Part shown: piece after piece, positions 8,263 to 15,550 of the stretch
How the letters are laid out: each line of letters starts with the position of its first letter
Numbering within the stretch: the stretch's first letter is position 1
Assembly: GCA_051883415.1 (NCBI GenBank)
Contig: JBJETR010000007.1
Span: forward strand, 1-21,690
Origin: HGM11368 sp051883415
GTDB taxonomy: Bacteria > Bacillota > Clostridia > Christensenellales > UBA3700
DNA: 21,690 bases
Direction: 5' to 3'
Position numbers and translations under genes: made by a program
The notes under the pieces: model-generated
What the model was told of the DNA's origin: nothing
Seen by the model: only the letters and a program-made list of their open reading frames with translations
The model's database searches: none

Positions 8263-8325
8263 ACTAATCTCTACGCTCCACCGCAATGACAAAACTCTTT
8301 GACGGTGAAGATGCAAGCAAAACAA

Positions 8326-8350
8326 AAAGGCAACCTTGACGATTGCCTTT
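8326..8350 (-). terminator. Terminator of trpB2
   Basis: AAAGGCAA/TTGCCTTT arms (8343-8350 and 8326-8333) around a 9-nt loop, followed on the minus strand by a T-rich tail. It lies 55 nt after the trpB2 stop. Confidence 0.85.
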
Positions 8351-8404
8351 ATTATTGGTAATAAATCTCTATAATTGAAAATTGTCGTTGGACTTGATAA
8401 GAGA

Positions 8405-9787
8405 TTAGATTTCGTTTTGAGGAATTTTTGGTAGAGAGTCAAACCCTTTTTGCAAATCCTCGTCGGTCGGAATATAGTCGGTCATTGTGCCGTCGAGGTA
8501 GGAGGAGTATGCCGTCATATCAAAGTAGCCCGTTCCCGTCAAGCCAAAGAGAATTTTCTTCTTTTCGCCTGTTTCTTTGCATTTGAGTGCCTCGTCGATT
8601 GCAACTTTGATTGCGTGAGAGGACTCAGGTGCAGGCAAGGTGCCTTCGCACTTGGCAAAGAAGGTTGCAGCCTTGAATACTTCGGTCTGCTCTACGCTCG
8701 TTGCTCTCAAATAGCCGTCGTGATAGAGTTTGGACACGATTGGGCTCATGCCGTGATATCTCAAACCGCCCGCATGGTTAGGCGATGGCATAAATCCGCT
8801 ACCGAGGGTGTACATTCTGAGAAGAGGTGTGATTTTGCCCGTGTCGCCAAAGTCGTAGGCATATCTACCTCTGGTGAGCGAAGGACAAGACGCAGGCTCT
8901 ACCGCAATGAAGTCGATATTGTTTTTGCCCTCGATTTTGTCTGCCATAAACGGAGCTATAAGTCCGCCGAGGTTGGATCCGCCACCAGCGCAACCGATAA
9001 TAACGTCAGGTTGAACGCCGAGTTTGTCCAACGCAGCCTTGGCTTCCATACCTACGATTGATTGATGCAAAAGTACGTGGTCGAGCACGCTACCGAGCAC
9101 GTATCTGCAGTTAGGCGTAGTAGTTGCAACTTCTACAGCCTCGCTGATAGCACAACCCAAAGAACCGCCCGTGGTCGGATTGTCTGCAAGTATCTTTCTA
9201 CCAACTGCGGTAGTGTCGGAAGGTGAAGGAATAACCTTAGCTCCGTAAGTCTGAATTACCGCCTTACGGTGTGGCTTTTGCTCAGAAGAACACTTGACCA
9301 TATATACGCTGAGGTCAAGTCCGTAGAAACCGCAAGCCATTGACAAAGCAGTGCCCCATTGTCCCGCACCCGTCTCGGTGGTGAGGTGCGTCAAGCCTTG
9401 CTTCTTAGCGTAATAGGTCTGAGCAACCGCACTGTTAAGTTTGTGCGAGCCCGAGGTGTTCTGTCCCTCGAACTTGTAGTATATCTCGGCAGGAGTGCCG
9501 AGTGCCTTCTCAAGGTGATATGCTCTAACGAGAGGAGAAGGTCTGTATAGCTTGAGGAAGTCTTGAATCTCGGTAGGTATTGGAATGAGTCTGTCGGTAG
9601 TATTGAGCTCTTGCGCTACCAATTCGTCACAAAAAACGTGTTTGAGGTCATCTGCTGTGCAAGGCTCGAGGGTGGCAGGATTGAGGAACGGATCGTGTTG
9701 TTCTTTCATCACTGCCTTGAGGTTGAACCAATATTTTGGCATCTCCTCTTCGGTAAGATATGTCTTGTAAGGTATTTTGTTTTCCAT
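8405..9787 (-). CDS. trpB2: Tryptophan synthase beta-like PLP enzyme, TrpB2 type
   Basis: A PLP enzyme that joins indole and serine to make tryptophan. The 460-residue product has GQNTSGSHKLNSA with the Schiff-base lysine K116, ETGAGQWG (138-145), and the phosphate-binding loop GCAGGGSNLGG (265-275). The length, and insertions compared with the roughly 400-residue TrpB1, mark it as the TrpB2 subgroup. TrpB2 often works without TrpA, consistent with no trpA or other trp gene nearby, so indole salvage is a reasonable inference. The ATG at 9787 follows TAGGAGAAATATT; a longer open reading to 9925 runs through the leader and terminator and is rejected. It is preceded by its own promoter, leader peptide and attenuator-like terminator. 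Confidence 0.93.
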   Translation of the reverse strand: MENKIPYKTYLTEEEMPKYWFNLKAVMKEQHDPFLNPATLEPCTADDLKHVFCDELVAQELNTTDRLIPIPTEIQDFLKLYRPSPLVRAYHLEKALGTPAEIYYKFEGQNTSGSHKLNSAVAQTYYAKKQGLTHLTTETGAGQWGTALSMACGFYGLDLSVYMVKCSSEQKPHRKAVIQTYGAKVIPSPSDTTAVGRKILADNPTTGGSLGCAISEAVEVATTTPNCRYVLGSVLDHVLLHQSIVGMEAKAALDKLGVQPDVIIGCAGGGSNLGGLIAPFMADKIEGKNNIDFIAVEPASCPSLTRGRYAYDFGDTGKITPLLRMYTLGSGFMPSPNHAGGLRYHGMSPIVSKLYHDGYLRATSVEQTEVFKAATFFAKCEGTLPAPESSHAIKVAIDEALKCKETGEKKKILFGLTGTGYFDMTAYSSYLDGTMTDYIPTDEDLQKGFDSLPKIPQNEI

Positions 9788-9874
9788 AATATTTCTCCTA
9801 AAATTGTTGATATGTATCGAGTTATCTTGGTGTAAGATAAAAAATTTGTTGGTCTGATTGCTAAATTTGGGTAC

Positions 9875-9902
9875 AAAAAAATCGCTTGATAAGTCAAACG
9901 AT
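9875..9902 (-). terminator. Attenuator-like intrinsic terminator ahead of trpB2
   Basis: ATCGTTTGA (9894-9902) pairs with TCAAGCGAT (9881-9889) around a CTTA loop, followed by seven Ts. It lies inside the trpB2 leader, 10 nt past the leader-peptide stop and upstream of the trpB2 ribosome binding site, so it must be bypassed for expression. Confidence 0.85.
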
Positions 9903-9912
9903 ATACAATGCG

Positions 9913-9942
9913 CTAAATGCGCCAACGTCTATTGGTGAACAT
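9913..9942 (-). CDS. TrpL-like leader peptide MFTNRRWRI
   Basis: Nine codons plus TAG. The ATG lies 8 nt after AAGGAG (9951-9956), as strong as the sites of the real genes here. A single Trp codon is at position 7, flanked by arginines, like the WWR core of the E. coli TrpL peptide. It sits between a consensus promoter and an intrinsic terminator upstream of a tryptophan gene. I infer a role in ribosome-dependent attenuation. Only one Trp codon is present, so the tryptophan response may be weak. No protein function is expected. Confidence 0.65.
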   Translation of the reverse strand: MFTNRRWRI

Positions 9943-9980
9943 ACTCTTCTCTCCTTGTCTATGCTAGTCTAATCTATATC

Positions 9981-10001
9981 GATAACTCTCTACGAGTCAT
10001 C
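9981..10001 (-). promoter_or_regulatory. 5' hairpin of the trpB2 leader RNA
   Basis: GATGACTC and GAGTTATC arms (one G-T pair) around a GTAGA loop lie just after the predicted transcript start. The following CGATATA (9975-9981) is complementary to TATATCG (9899-9905), which includes part of the terminator's 5' arm. That 7-bp match is a possible but weak antiterminator pairing. Confidence 0.4.
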
Positions 10002-10011
10002 CGATACTTAG

Positions 10012-10040
10012 ATTATATGCCCATAAAATCGCATTGTCAA
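10012..10040 (-). promoter_or_regulatory. Consensus promoter of trpB2 with A/T-tract UP element
   Basis: TTGACA (10035-10040), a 17-bp spacer and TATAAT (10012-10017) match the vegetative consensus at all twelve positions. Runs of A and T at 10041-10075, directly upstream, look like an UP element. Predicted start near 10005. Confidence 0.9.
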
Positions 10041-10187
10041 CGATTTTTTTATTTTTCTAAAAATTTTTTTTCAATATGAAATACGCCTCATTAAGTTTTT
10101 GTTTTTCTCCTACCTTTGGGGTGCGTTTCAATGCAAGGCGTTGGATATTTATTGATATTGGTTGAGAGGTTGCTTGAGCTATGCCAC

Positions 10188-11333
10188 TTAGGCAAACATT
10201 GCGACAAGCATACGCTGCATATCGGTATAGGTAACGTTGGTATAGATAACGTTGCCATTCTCGTCCTTGCCCGCCTCTTCGCCTTCGTTGACTTGAAAAT
10301 AGCTGTCGCTACCGCTCTGACCGTTGAGTCGTAGATACAAATCGTTGAAAAAGTCGCCTATCTTGTCAAATAAAGTAAACTGCGACCAATACTCTCGCTC
10401 CCTTAAGACGTCGGCTTTGGCAACTTGCGGTATCGTGCGTGAGAGTGTGTGCGAAAAATTGTTGCTATAGATAAGCGCAAGGTTGAGATAATAATAACTG
10501 TTGAGATATCCGCAATAGCGTAGATAATCGTCGTCTGAGGTGAGCAAGACGTATACCGCTACCAGATTGGCGTAGCCCTCTCTCATTACGCCACAAGTAT
10601 GAGCAAGCTCGTGAGCCATGGCAAAGGCTACGTCGGTATAAGGTGCGTTGGCATTGACGGTGGCTTCCCCATAAGGCATAAAGGTTATGCCCACAATGTG
10701 ATTGTGACTCATAAGGGTGCTGAAAGCAGACGCCTTGACACGCTTACCACCCTTGCCGAAATAGTCCTCGTCAAGTCTATCAAACTGTGCAGAAATAATA
10801 TTGGAAAGCTCTGCAAAATTGTATGGGCAAATCGACCTGCCCTCTTCGTCAACGGCTATCTTGCTACTTACCTCTGCAAAAGCTAAATCATAATTGTCCA
10901 CGCAATCTACGACCTTGTCCGACGTCACGAGTGAGTTATCTATGCTAGGCAATGGCGGTTGCTCTCTATTGTAAGCAACCGTAGCCGTAGATACGTAAAT
11001 CGTAACGACTACCATTGCGACTATAACGGTAGACAAAAACAGCTTGCACGCCTTGAAAATACGCTTTTTGGCAAGCAAAACTATACAAATTATTATTATG
11101 GCAACGAGGGCGGAGACGACTAAAAAGCACGACCATTCGAATAGGCTGAAAGGTAGCTTGGATATTGCTGTTGCTAAGCCGTCGCTCCATAGTCTGCCCC
11201 ACGTCCTTGTCAAAATTTCGGCAACCGTGGGAATTTTGGAGAGCAATACAAAAATCATGCTAATCAATAATAACGACAATATTATTGCCGTGAGGTGAAG
11301 CAGTGTGATTTTTTGTTGAAGTCTTGGTTGCAT
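10188..11333 (-). CDS. DUF3810-type membrane zinc metallopeptidase-like protein
   Basis: A 381-residue protein with three hydrophobic segments near residues 8-31, 66-88 and 98-121, then a long soluble part. The soluble part has HELAH (241-245) followed by GVMREGYAN, the HExxHxxGxxxExxAN zincin pattern seen in DUF3810 proteins, so a zinc-dependent active site is likely. The substrate is unknown. I take the ATG at 11333 (MQPRLQQK); an ATG five codons earlier (11348) has no ribosome binding site and overlaps a good -10 element. That element would start transcription at or next to 11333, giving a leaderless message. The gene stands alone between the spoIVA cluster and trpB2, with no clear terminator after it. 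Confidence 0.8.
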   Translation of the reverse strand: MQPRLQQKITLLHLTAIILSLLLISMIFVLLSKIPTVAEILTRTWGRLWSDGLATAISKLPFSLFEWSCFLVVSALVAIIIICIVLLAKKRIFKACKLFLSTVIVAMVVVTIYVSTATVAYNREQPPLPSIDNSLVTSDKVVDCVDNYDLAFAEVSSKIAVDEEGRSICPYNFAELSNIISAQFDRLDEDYFGKGGKRVKASAFSTLMSHNHIVGITFMPYGEATVNANAPYTDVAFAMAHELAHTCGVMREGYANLVAVYVLLTSDDDYLRYCGYLNSYYYLNLALIYSNNFSHTLSRTIPQVAKADVLREREYWSQFTLFDKIGDFFNDLYLRLNGQSGSDSYFQVNEGEEAGKDENGNVIYTNVTYTDMQRMLVAMFA

Positions 11334-11339
11334 ACAATT

Positions 11340-11368
11340 ATTATACATTTTTGCACCATGTTTGGCAA
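11340..11368 (-). promoter_or_regulatory. Candidate promoter of the DUF3810 gene
   Basis: TTGCCA (11363-11368), a 17-bp spacer and TATAAT (11340-11345). Normal -10 to +1 spacing puts the transcript start at about 11333, the A of the chosen ATG. Confidence 0.6.
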
Positions 11369-11424
11369 GTCTAGTTGAGAGTTGTAGATGAGATTGTCAC
11401 GCATAGTTAGTAATGGTACAAAAA

Positions 11425-11478
11425 GAACAACCCTTCCACCGCTATCGCGGTCCCCCCTTCCCTTGCACAAGGACGGCT
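11425..11478. repeat. Intergenic palindromic repeat element
   Basis: Contains ACCGC-TATC-GCGGT (11438-11451) and CCTTG-CA-CAAGG (11461-11472), joined by a C-rich tract and bordered by AACAACCCTTCC. From memory it resembles an intergenic repeat frequent in gut Clostridia genomes. A degenerate GAGATTGTCAC at 11390-11400 recalls the start of the 105-bp repeats. Confidence 0.55.
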
Positions 11479-11547
11479 ATTAATATGGACAGATTGCAAA
11501 GAAGATACTTTTTATATCAAAATTCTACGTTGATACGCTCGCTTAAT

Positions 11548-11577
11548 ACAAAAATCAGCCGAAGGTGAGTTCGGCTG
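11548..11577 (-). terminator. Terminator of the spoIVA / Cys-rich gene unit
   Basis: CAGCCGAA/TTCGGCTG arms (11570-11577 and 11556-11563) around a 6-nt loop, followed on the minus strand by ATTTTTG. It lies about 35 nt after the stop of the Cys-rich gene. Confidence 0.88.
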
Positions 11578-11611
11578 AAAATTGTCCATCGGTAAATATT
11601 ATACGTCTATT

Positions 11612-11905
11612 TTATCTATCGTGTCTATCGCCACCACGGTGGCAACAATCTCCCAGCATTGTCCCAATAAGAACGCCTATCAAAAGGTCGTTGCAACAGC
11701 CTCGATTGTCGTGTATCGGAGATGGACGTCTATTGCAATCGGGTGAACGGCGACGGTCACGGTCGCAATCCGATGAACGATGCCAATCGCATCCACAATC
11801 ACGTGGGCGACAGTCAGGGCGGCAATCGTTGTGTCTGTCGCATTGGTGATTAGCGTTGTGGTCGTGGCACGTGCCACACCTTGGTCTGTACGGTAACTTG
11901 TGCAT
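11612..11905 (-). CDS. Small Cys/His/Asp/Arg-rich protein, unrecognised
   Basis: 97 residues that I do not recognise. It has 13 Cys, 9 His, 15 Asp and 17 Arg, more than half the protein. Six DC pairs are spread through residues 27-87, and the N-terminus has CGTCHDH (10-16). One short hydrophobic, glycine-spaced stretch, LLIGVLIGTML (74-84), is bracketed by a CC pair on each side (70-71 and 87-88). The start is well supported by GAGGAGGAATT before the ATG, and a terminator follows. It begins 36 nt after the spoIVA stop, on the same strand, so co-expression in the mother cell and a spore-coat or metal-binding role are plausible. Both are inference from context. Other frames are also open here because of the base composition, but only this one has a ribosome binding site. 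Confidence 0.8.
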   Translation of the reverse strand: MHKLPYRPRCGTCHDHNANHQCDRHNDCRPDCRPRDCGCDWHRSSDCDRDRRRSPDCNRRPSPIHDNRGCCNDLLIGVLIGTMLGDCCHRGGDRHDR

Positions 11906-11928
11906 AATTCCTCCTCACAGCCCCGTAC

Positions 11929-11936
11929 ATTATATG
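11929..11936 (-). promoter_or_regulatory. Possible sigma-E-like -10 ahead of the Cys-rich gene
   Basis: CATATAAT lies 23 nt before the ATG and fits the sigma-E -10 pattern CATAnAnT. No good -35 is seen at 14-15 bp (GCATCTT lies 12 bp away), so an independent promoter is doubtful. Confidence 0.3.
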
Positions 11937-11941
11937 CTAGG

Positions 11942-13417
11942 TCAAAGCAAGATGCACACTACTCCGCCTTTGCCATCGTTGACGATTTTGGTGACGGTTC
12001 TTCTCAGTTTGTCACGTGCGTCTTGTGGCATATTGCCAAGCTTGGCTCCGATATTTTCTTTGGCGAGAGTATCGAGAGTTTTGCCAAGCATATTGGTCTT
12101 CCAAAGCTCCATTGCGTCTTCGCCAAAGTCTTGCAACCACGCTTTGAGTATTTCTTCGTTTTGCGCCTCGGTGCCGATGATTGGATTGACTTCGGCATCT
12201 ACGTCCACTTTCATGATATGTAGTGCAGGTGCTTTGGCTCTAAGCTTGACGCCGTATCTGCTGCCTCGTTTGATTATCTCGGGTGGCGCCAGCTCCATAT
12301 CTTCAACCCCCGGCATTACGATACCGTAGCCATAGTTGTCTACGTCTTCTAAAGCCGACTTGATACGGTCAAATTCTGCCTTGGCTCCCGCAAGCTGTTT
12401 GATATAGGATATGAGCACGAATTCGTCGGCGATGTCCACGCCGCTTTGCTCCGACAAAACCTTGTAAAACAAGTGCTCTTTGGGTTGGAGCATAAGGGTG
12501 CATTTGCCTTTGCCATAGTCTACGTTTAGTTGTCCGCTAAGCAAATATTCGTCATCGTCAAATATACTTTTGAGATTGTCACAATCTTTCATTTTGACGA
12601 CCTGTGTTGAGATTTCTGCCATTTTCGTTATGATATGATTGATGATTTCGCTGTCGCGCGGCAATGCTTGCAACCAATTAGGCATCTTGGCTTCAATGAG
12701 CTTGGTAGGGAATTCTTTGAGCACGCTCTCCAACAGTTGCACCATGTCGTCGGCAGTCATTTGAAGCACGTTGTTGAGTATTACCATACAGTCGTATTTT
12801 GCTCTGAGTTGGTCCCTTAGGCGTTTGCTATCGCTGTCATCGGGATTTTTGCAGTTGAGCAAAATTACGAATGGCTTGCCCGTCTCCTTGACGTCGGCAA
12901 TGACTTTTTCTTCACTCTCAACGTAGGAGTCACGGTCGATACCGCTGATTGAGCCGTCGGTAGTGACTACTACGCCTATGGTAGAATGGTCGTTGATTAC
13001 CTTCTTGGTACCCAAAGTCGCCGCCTTGTCAAACTCCATTTCTTCATCACTCCAAGGTGTGGTGACCATCCTAGCCTTGCCCATTTCTTCTAGTCCGACT
13101 GCACCTTGTATAGGATAACCGACGCAATCTACCAACCTAATGCCTGCACTAACCCCCTCACCTAAATAGATTTTTTCGCCCGATTCGGGTACGAATTTAG
13201 GTTGAGTGGTCATGATTGTTTTGCCGTCGCCCGACTGAGGCAATTCGTCAATTATTCTCTGCTTGCGATGATTGTCCTCAATCTCAGGTAATACCAGCGT
13301 CTGCATAAATTTGCTGATAAAAGACGACTTTCCTACTCGCACGGGACCTACTACTCCGATATATATATCGCCGTCGGTGCGTGTGGCAATATCTTGATAA
13401 AGGTCGAATTTATCCAT
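11942..13417 (-). CDS. spoIVA: Stage IV sporulation protein A, spore coat basement ATPase
   Basis: SpoIVA coats the outer forespore membrane, polymerises using ATP, and anchors coat assembly and cortex formation. The 491-residue product matches the family in length and along its whole sequence. The start is MDKFDLYQDIATRTDGDIY, followed by Walker A GPVRVGKSS (24-32). Then come DELPQSGDGKTIMTTQPKFVP, IRLVDCVGYP, HSTIGVVVTTDGSI and the C-terminal region RGSRYGVKLRAKAPALH. The end GGVVCILL resembles the membrane-targeting tail of known SpoIVA proteins. The ATG at 13417 follows GGAGGGAAAT; an upstream TTG at 13429 overlaps that site and is not used. This gene is the best evidence that the organism forms endospores. 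Confidence 0.98.
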   Translation of the reverse strand: MDKFDLYQDIATRTDGDIYIGVVGPVRVGKSSFISKFMQTLVLPEIEDNHRKQRIIDELPQSGDGKTIMTTQPKFVPESGEKIYLGEGVSAGIRLVDCVGYPIQGAVGLEEMGKARMVTTPWSDEEMEFDKAATLGTKKVINDHSTIGVVVTTDGSISGIDRDSYVESEEKVIADVKETGKPFVILLNCKNPDDSDSKRLRDQLRAKYDCMVILNNVLQMTADDMVQLLESVLKEFPTKLIEAKMPNWLQALPRDSEIINHIITKMAEISTQVVKMKDCDNLKSIFDDDEYLLSGQLNVDYGKGKCTLMLQPKEHLFYKVLSEQSGVDIADEFVLISYIKQLAGAKAEFDRIKSALEDVDNYGYGIVMPGVEDMELAPPEIIKRGSRYGVKLRAKAPALHIMKVDVDAEVNPIIGTEAQNEEILKAWLQDFGEDAMELWKTNMLGKTLDTLAKENIGAKLGNMPQDARDKLRRTVTKIVNDGKGGVVCILL

Positions 13418-13445
13418 ATTTCCCTCCAAATATCTTGTTCCCTAA

Positions 13446-13453
13446 ATTGTATG
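13446..13453 (-). promoter_or_regulatory. Sigma-E-type -10 element of spoIVA
   Basis: CATACAAT on the minus strand matches the sigma-E -10 consensus. The expected start near 13439 leaves a leader of about 22 nt. The -35 region would fall in the adjacent assembly gap and cannot be checked. B. subtilis spoIVA is also sigma-E dependent. Confidence 0.65.
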
Positions 13454-13457
13454 ACAA

Positions 13458-13557
13458 NNNNNNNNNNNNNNNNNNNNNNNNNNNNNNNNNNNNNNNNNNN
13501 NNNNNNNNNNNNNNNNNNNNNNNNNNNNNNNNNNNNNNNNNNNNNNNNNNNNNNNNN
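13458..13557. other. Assembly gap of 100 Ns, probably real
   Basis: The flanks share no sequence. The hydrogenase gene enters from one side without its C-terminal third motif, and spoIVA starts on the other. Missing sequence is likely more than 100 bp, since group-B-like hydrogenases usually have some 60-90 more residues. Confidence 0.85.
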
Positions 13558-14852
13558 CCTTCGAAGAAGTTTTCGGCAGCACGACCGAGCTTGAGCTTGA
13601 GAAGTCCCGCTCTACACTCGTCTATTCCACTCATTGCGAGAGGCTTGATATCGTTTACGCCCATAGACGCAGCTATGGAGATGACGTCGTGCGCTATACC
13701 GCCACTCTTGGCAAATACTCTGCCGAAGAAGGAGCCGTCGTTGATTGCCGTCTCTTCAAGGTCTGATAGTTCGATATCTCTTGCATCCAAAAAGGCTTGC
13801 AATTCTTCAAACGAGATGACACAGTCCACTGCACCTTGAGTCTTGTAAAGTCTAAATTCTAACTTTTTGCTGGTGCAAGGTCCGATAAATATCGTCTTGG
13901 CGGTTGGCTCCATTCGTTTGATGAGTTGCGCCGTCTCCACCATTGGCGATACCGAGCTAGATACGTATTGCTTGAGCTCAGGGAAGTTCTTTTCGATAAA
14001 CATGACGAAAGACGGACAACACGAAGTGGTCATAAGCCCCTTTTCTTTGAACTCGTGCGCCTCTTTGTGCAAGGTTATGTCTGCACCCAAAGCCGCCTCT
14101 ACCACGTCGGCAAAGCCAAGCTTCTTGATACCCGTGATGACTTGACCGAGTTTGGCGTGCTTGAATTGGCTGGCTATGGCTGGAGCAACTATAGCGTAAA
14201 CCTTGTACTCTGTGTTGTTCTTAGAATTGTTGAGAATGTCGATAGCGTTGAGAATGAGCGACTTGTCTACTATTGCGCCGAACGGACATTGATATACGCA
14301 CGCTCCGCACGCGATGCACTTGGAATTGTCTATCTGCGCCTTGTTGTGCTCGTCCATGGATATCGCCTTGACCTTGCAGCTTTGTACGCAAGGACGGTGT
14401 TGGTCGATGATTGCGTTGTAAGGACACGCCTTGGCACATCTACCGCATCTTATACATTTGTCCATGTCGATGACGGGCTTGTTGTCTACGATAGTGATAG
14501 CGTCCTTAGGACAACTCTCCTTGCATTTGTGGACGATACAGCCACGACAAGCAGGGGTAATGTACATACCGCTGATTGGGCATTCGTCGCACGCTACGTC
14601 GATGACCTCTACTATATTGGGGTTGGACTTGTCACCGCCGAGAGCCATTTTGATACGCTCTTGCACGATTGCCCTCTCCTTGTATATGCAGCATCTCATA
14701 GTTGCCTTAGGTCCGGGGGATATTATCTTAGGAATGTCAATATAGATATTAGACATATCGCCCTTGTCGTATGCCTTAATCATCTCTTTGAGCACCTTGT
14801 ATTTGAGGTACTGTACCTTGGTATCGAATTTGCTTACTACGTTGTTTGCCAT
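13558..14852 (-). CDS. Group-B-like monomeric [FeFe] hydrogenase, C-terminus lost in gap
   Basis: Interconverts protons and H2 using ferredoxin-type electrons; cytoplasmic. Of the 431 residues seen, residues 88-195 are rich in cysteine, with ferredoxin-type clusters around CRGCIVHKCKESCP, CIRCGRCAKACP and CIACGACVYQCP. The H-cluster domain follows, with L1 TTSCCPSF (275-282) and L2 GPCTSKKLE (324-332). Reading stops after AENFFE, just before the expected third motif (a MACPGGC-type sequence), which falls in the gap at 13458-13557. The motif style fits group B rather than the classical CpI-type enzyme. The ATG follows AGAGGAAATAAAATA. Once the false gap upstream is collapsed, the start overlaps the phosphoesterase stop by one base (TAATG), so the genes are coupled. 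Confidence 0.9.
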
Positions 14853-14874
14853 TATTTTATTTCCTCTGTGATAA
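14820..14874. repeat. 55-bp contig-end duplication, left copy
   Basis: Identical over all 55 bases to 15029-14975. It contains the hydrogenase ATG and the phosphoesterase 3' end. It is an assembly artefact rather than a biological repeat. Confidence 0.9.
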
Positions 14875-14974
14875 NNNNNNNNNNNNNNNNNNNNNNNNNN
14901 NNNNNNNNNNNNNNNNNNNNNNNNNNNNNNNNNNNNNNNNNNNNNNNNNNNNNNNNNNNNNNNNNNNNNNNNNN
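14875..14974. other. Assembly gap of 100 Ns, probably false
   Basis: It is bordered by the exact 55-bp duplication described in the flanking entries. The two contigs most likely overlap by 55 bases and nothing is missing. Confidence 0.85.
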
Positions 14975-15029
14975 GGTATCGAATTTGCTTACTACGTTGT
15001 TTGCCATTATTTTATTTCCTCTGTGATAA
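14975..15029. repeat. 55-bp contig-end duplication, right copy
   Basis: Exact copy of 14820-14874. It carries the last codons and stop of the phosphoesterase and, beyond the stop, a duplicate of the first 11 hydrogenase codons (14975-15007). Confidence 0.9.
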
Positions 15030-15549
15030 GTGTCTTGTCGCTATCGAGCGCTTTGAGCGATATTACGTTGTCCTCTACAATAAGATAGCCGTGAGGTTGT
15101 CCTTCCTTAGGCAGTGAAGCCGAGCTTGGATTGGCAACCACTACCCCGTCCTTGGTGACGATAAAGCCTTGGTGAAAATGTCCGTAGACCATAACGTCGC
15201 CTTTGAAAGCAGGCATGGCATCGATATTGTGAATATGTCCGTGCGTGGCGAAGACCTTGATTCCGTCTATGTCCACCACCGCTTGATTGACGAAGGTAAA
15301 GTCGGATATCATCTGGTCAACTTCGCTGTCGCAGTTGCCCTTGACTACGATGAGCTTGCTTGCTAATGAATTGAGAATCTCGGCTACCTTCATCGGTGCA
15401 TAGTCCTTAGGGAAAGGATTGCGTGGTCCGTGGTTGTATATATCACCGAGCAATAGCAAGATATCTGCCCTTTCTTGCTCAAATTTGGCTTTGATAAGGC
15501 TAGCGTAATACGCCGAGCCGTGTATGTCGGATGCTATAAAAAGTTTCAT
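15007..15549 (-). CDS. yfcE: YfcE-family metallophosphoesterase
   Basis: A 180-residue calcineurin-like phosphoesterase that would hydrolyse phosphodiesters using two metal ions; the natural substrate is not known. Metal-site motifs are in order: SDIHG (7-11), LLGDIYNHGPRNP (34-45), GNCDSE (71-76), THGHIHN (102-108) and GHFHQG (123-128), with NPSSASLPK near the end. GNCD, in place of the more general GNHD, and the NPSS end are typical of YfcE. The start at 15549 is one nt after the aminotransferase stop (TAATATG), and its own stop overlaps the hydrogenase start once the duplicate is collapsed. It is therefore the middle gene of a tight three-gene unit. Confidence 0.93.
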   Translation of the reverse strand: MKLFIASDIHGSAYYASLIKAKFEQERADILLLLGDIYNHGPRNPFPKDYAPMKVAEILNSLASKLIVVKGNCDSEVDQMISDFTFVNQAVVDIDGIKVFATHGHIHNIDAMPAFKGDVMVYGHFHQGFIVTKDGVVVANPSSASLPKEGQPHGYLIVEDNVISLKALDSDKTLITEEIK

Positions 15550-15550
15550 A

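Noticed and set aside
9788..9925. A 46-residue N-terminal extension of trpB2
   Set aside because: It would run through the attenuator terminator and overlap the leader peptide. The ATG at 9787 has a good SD and matches the family start.
13410..13557. Continuation of the hydrogenase frame through the Ns toward spoIVA
   Set aside because: The frame only joins across unknown bases; the residues after the gap come from the spoIVA upstream region and do not resemble a hydrogenase C-terminus.
14820..15029. The 55-bp direct repeat as a biological duplication
   Set aside because: It lies exactly at both edges of an N-gap with 100% identity, which indicates a contig overlap artefact.
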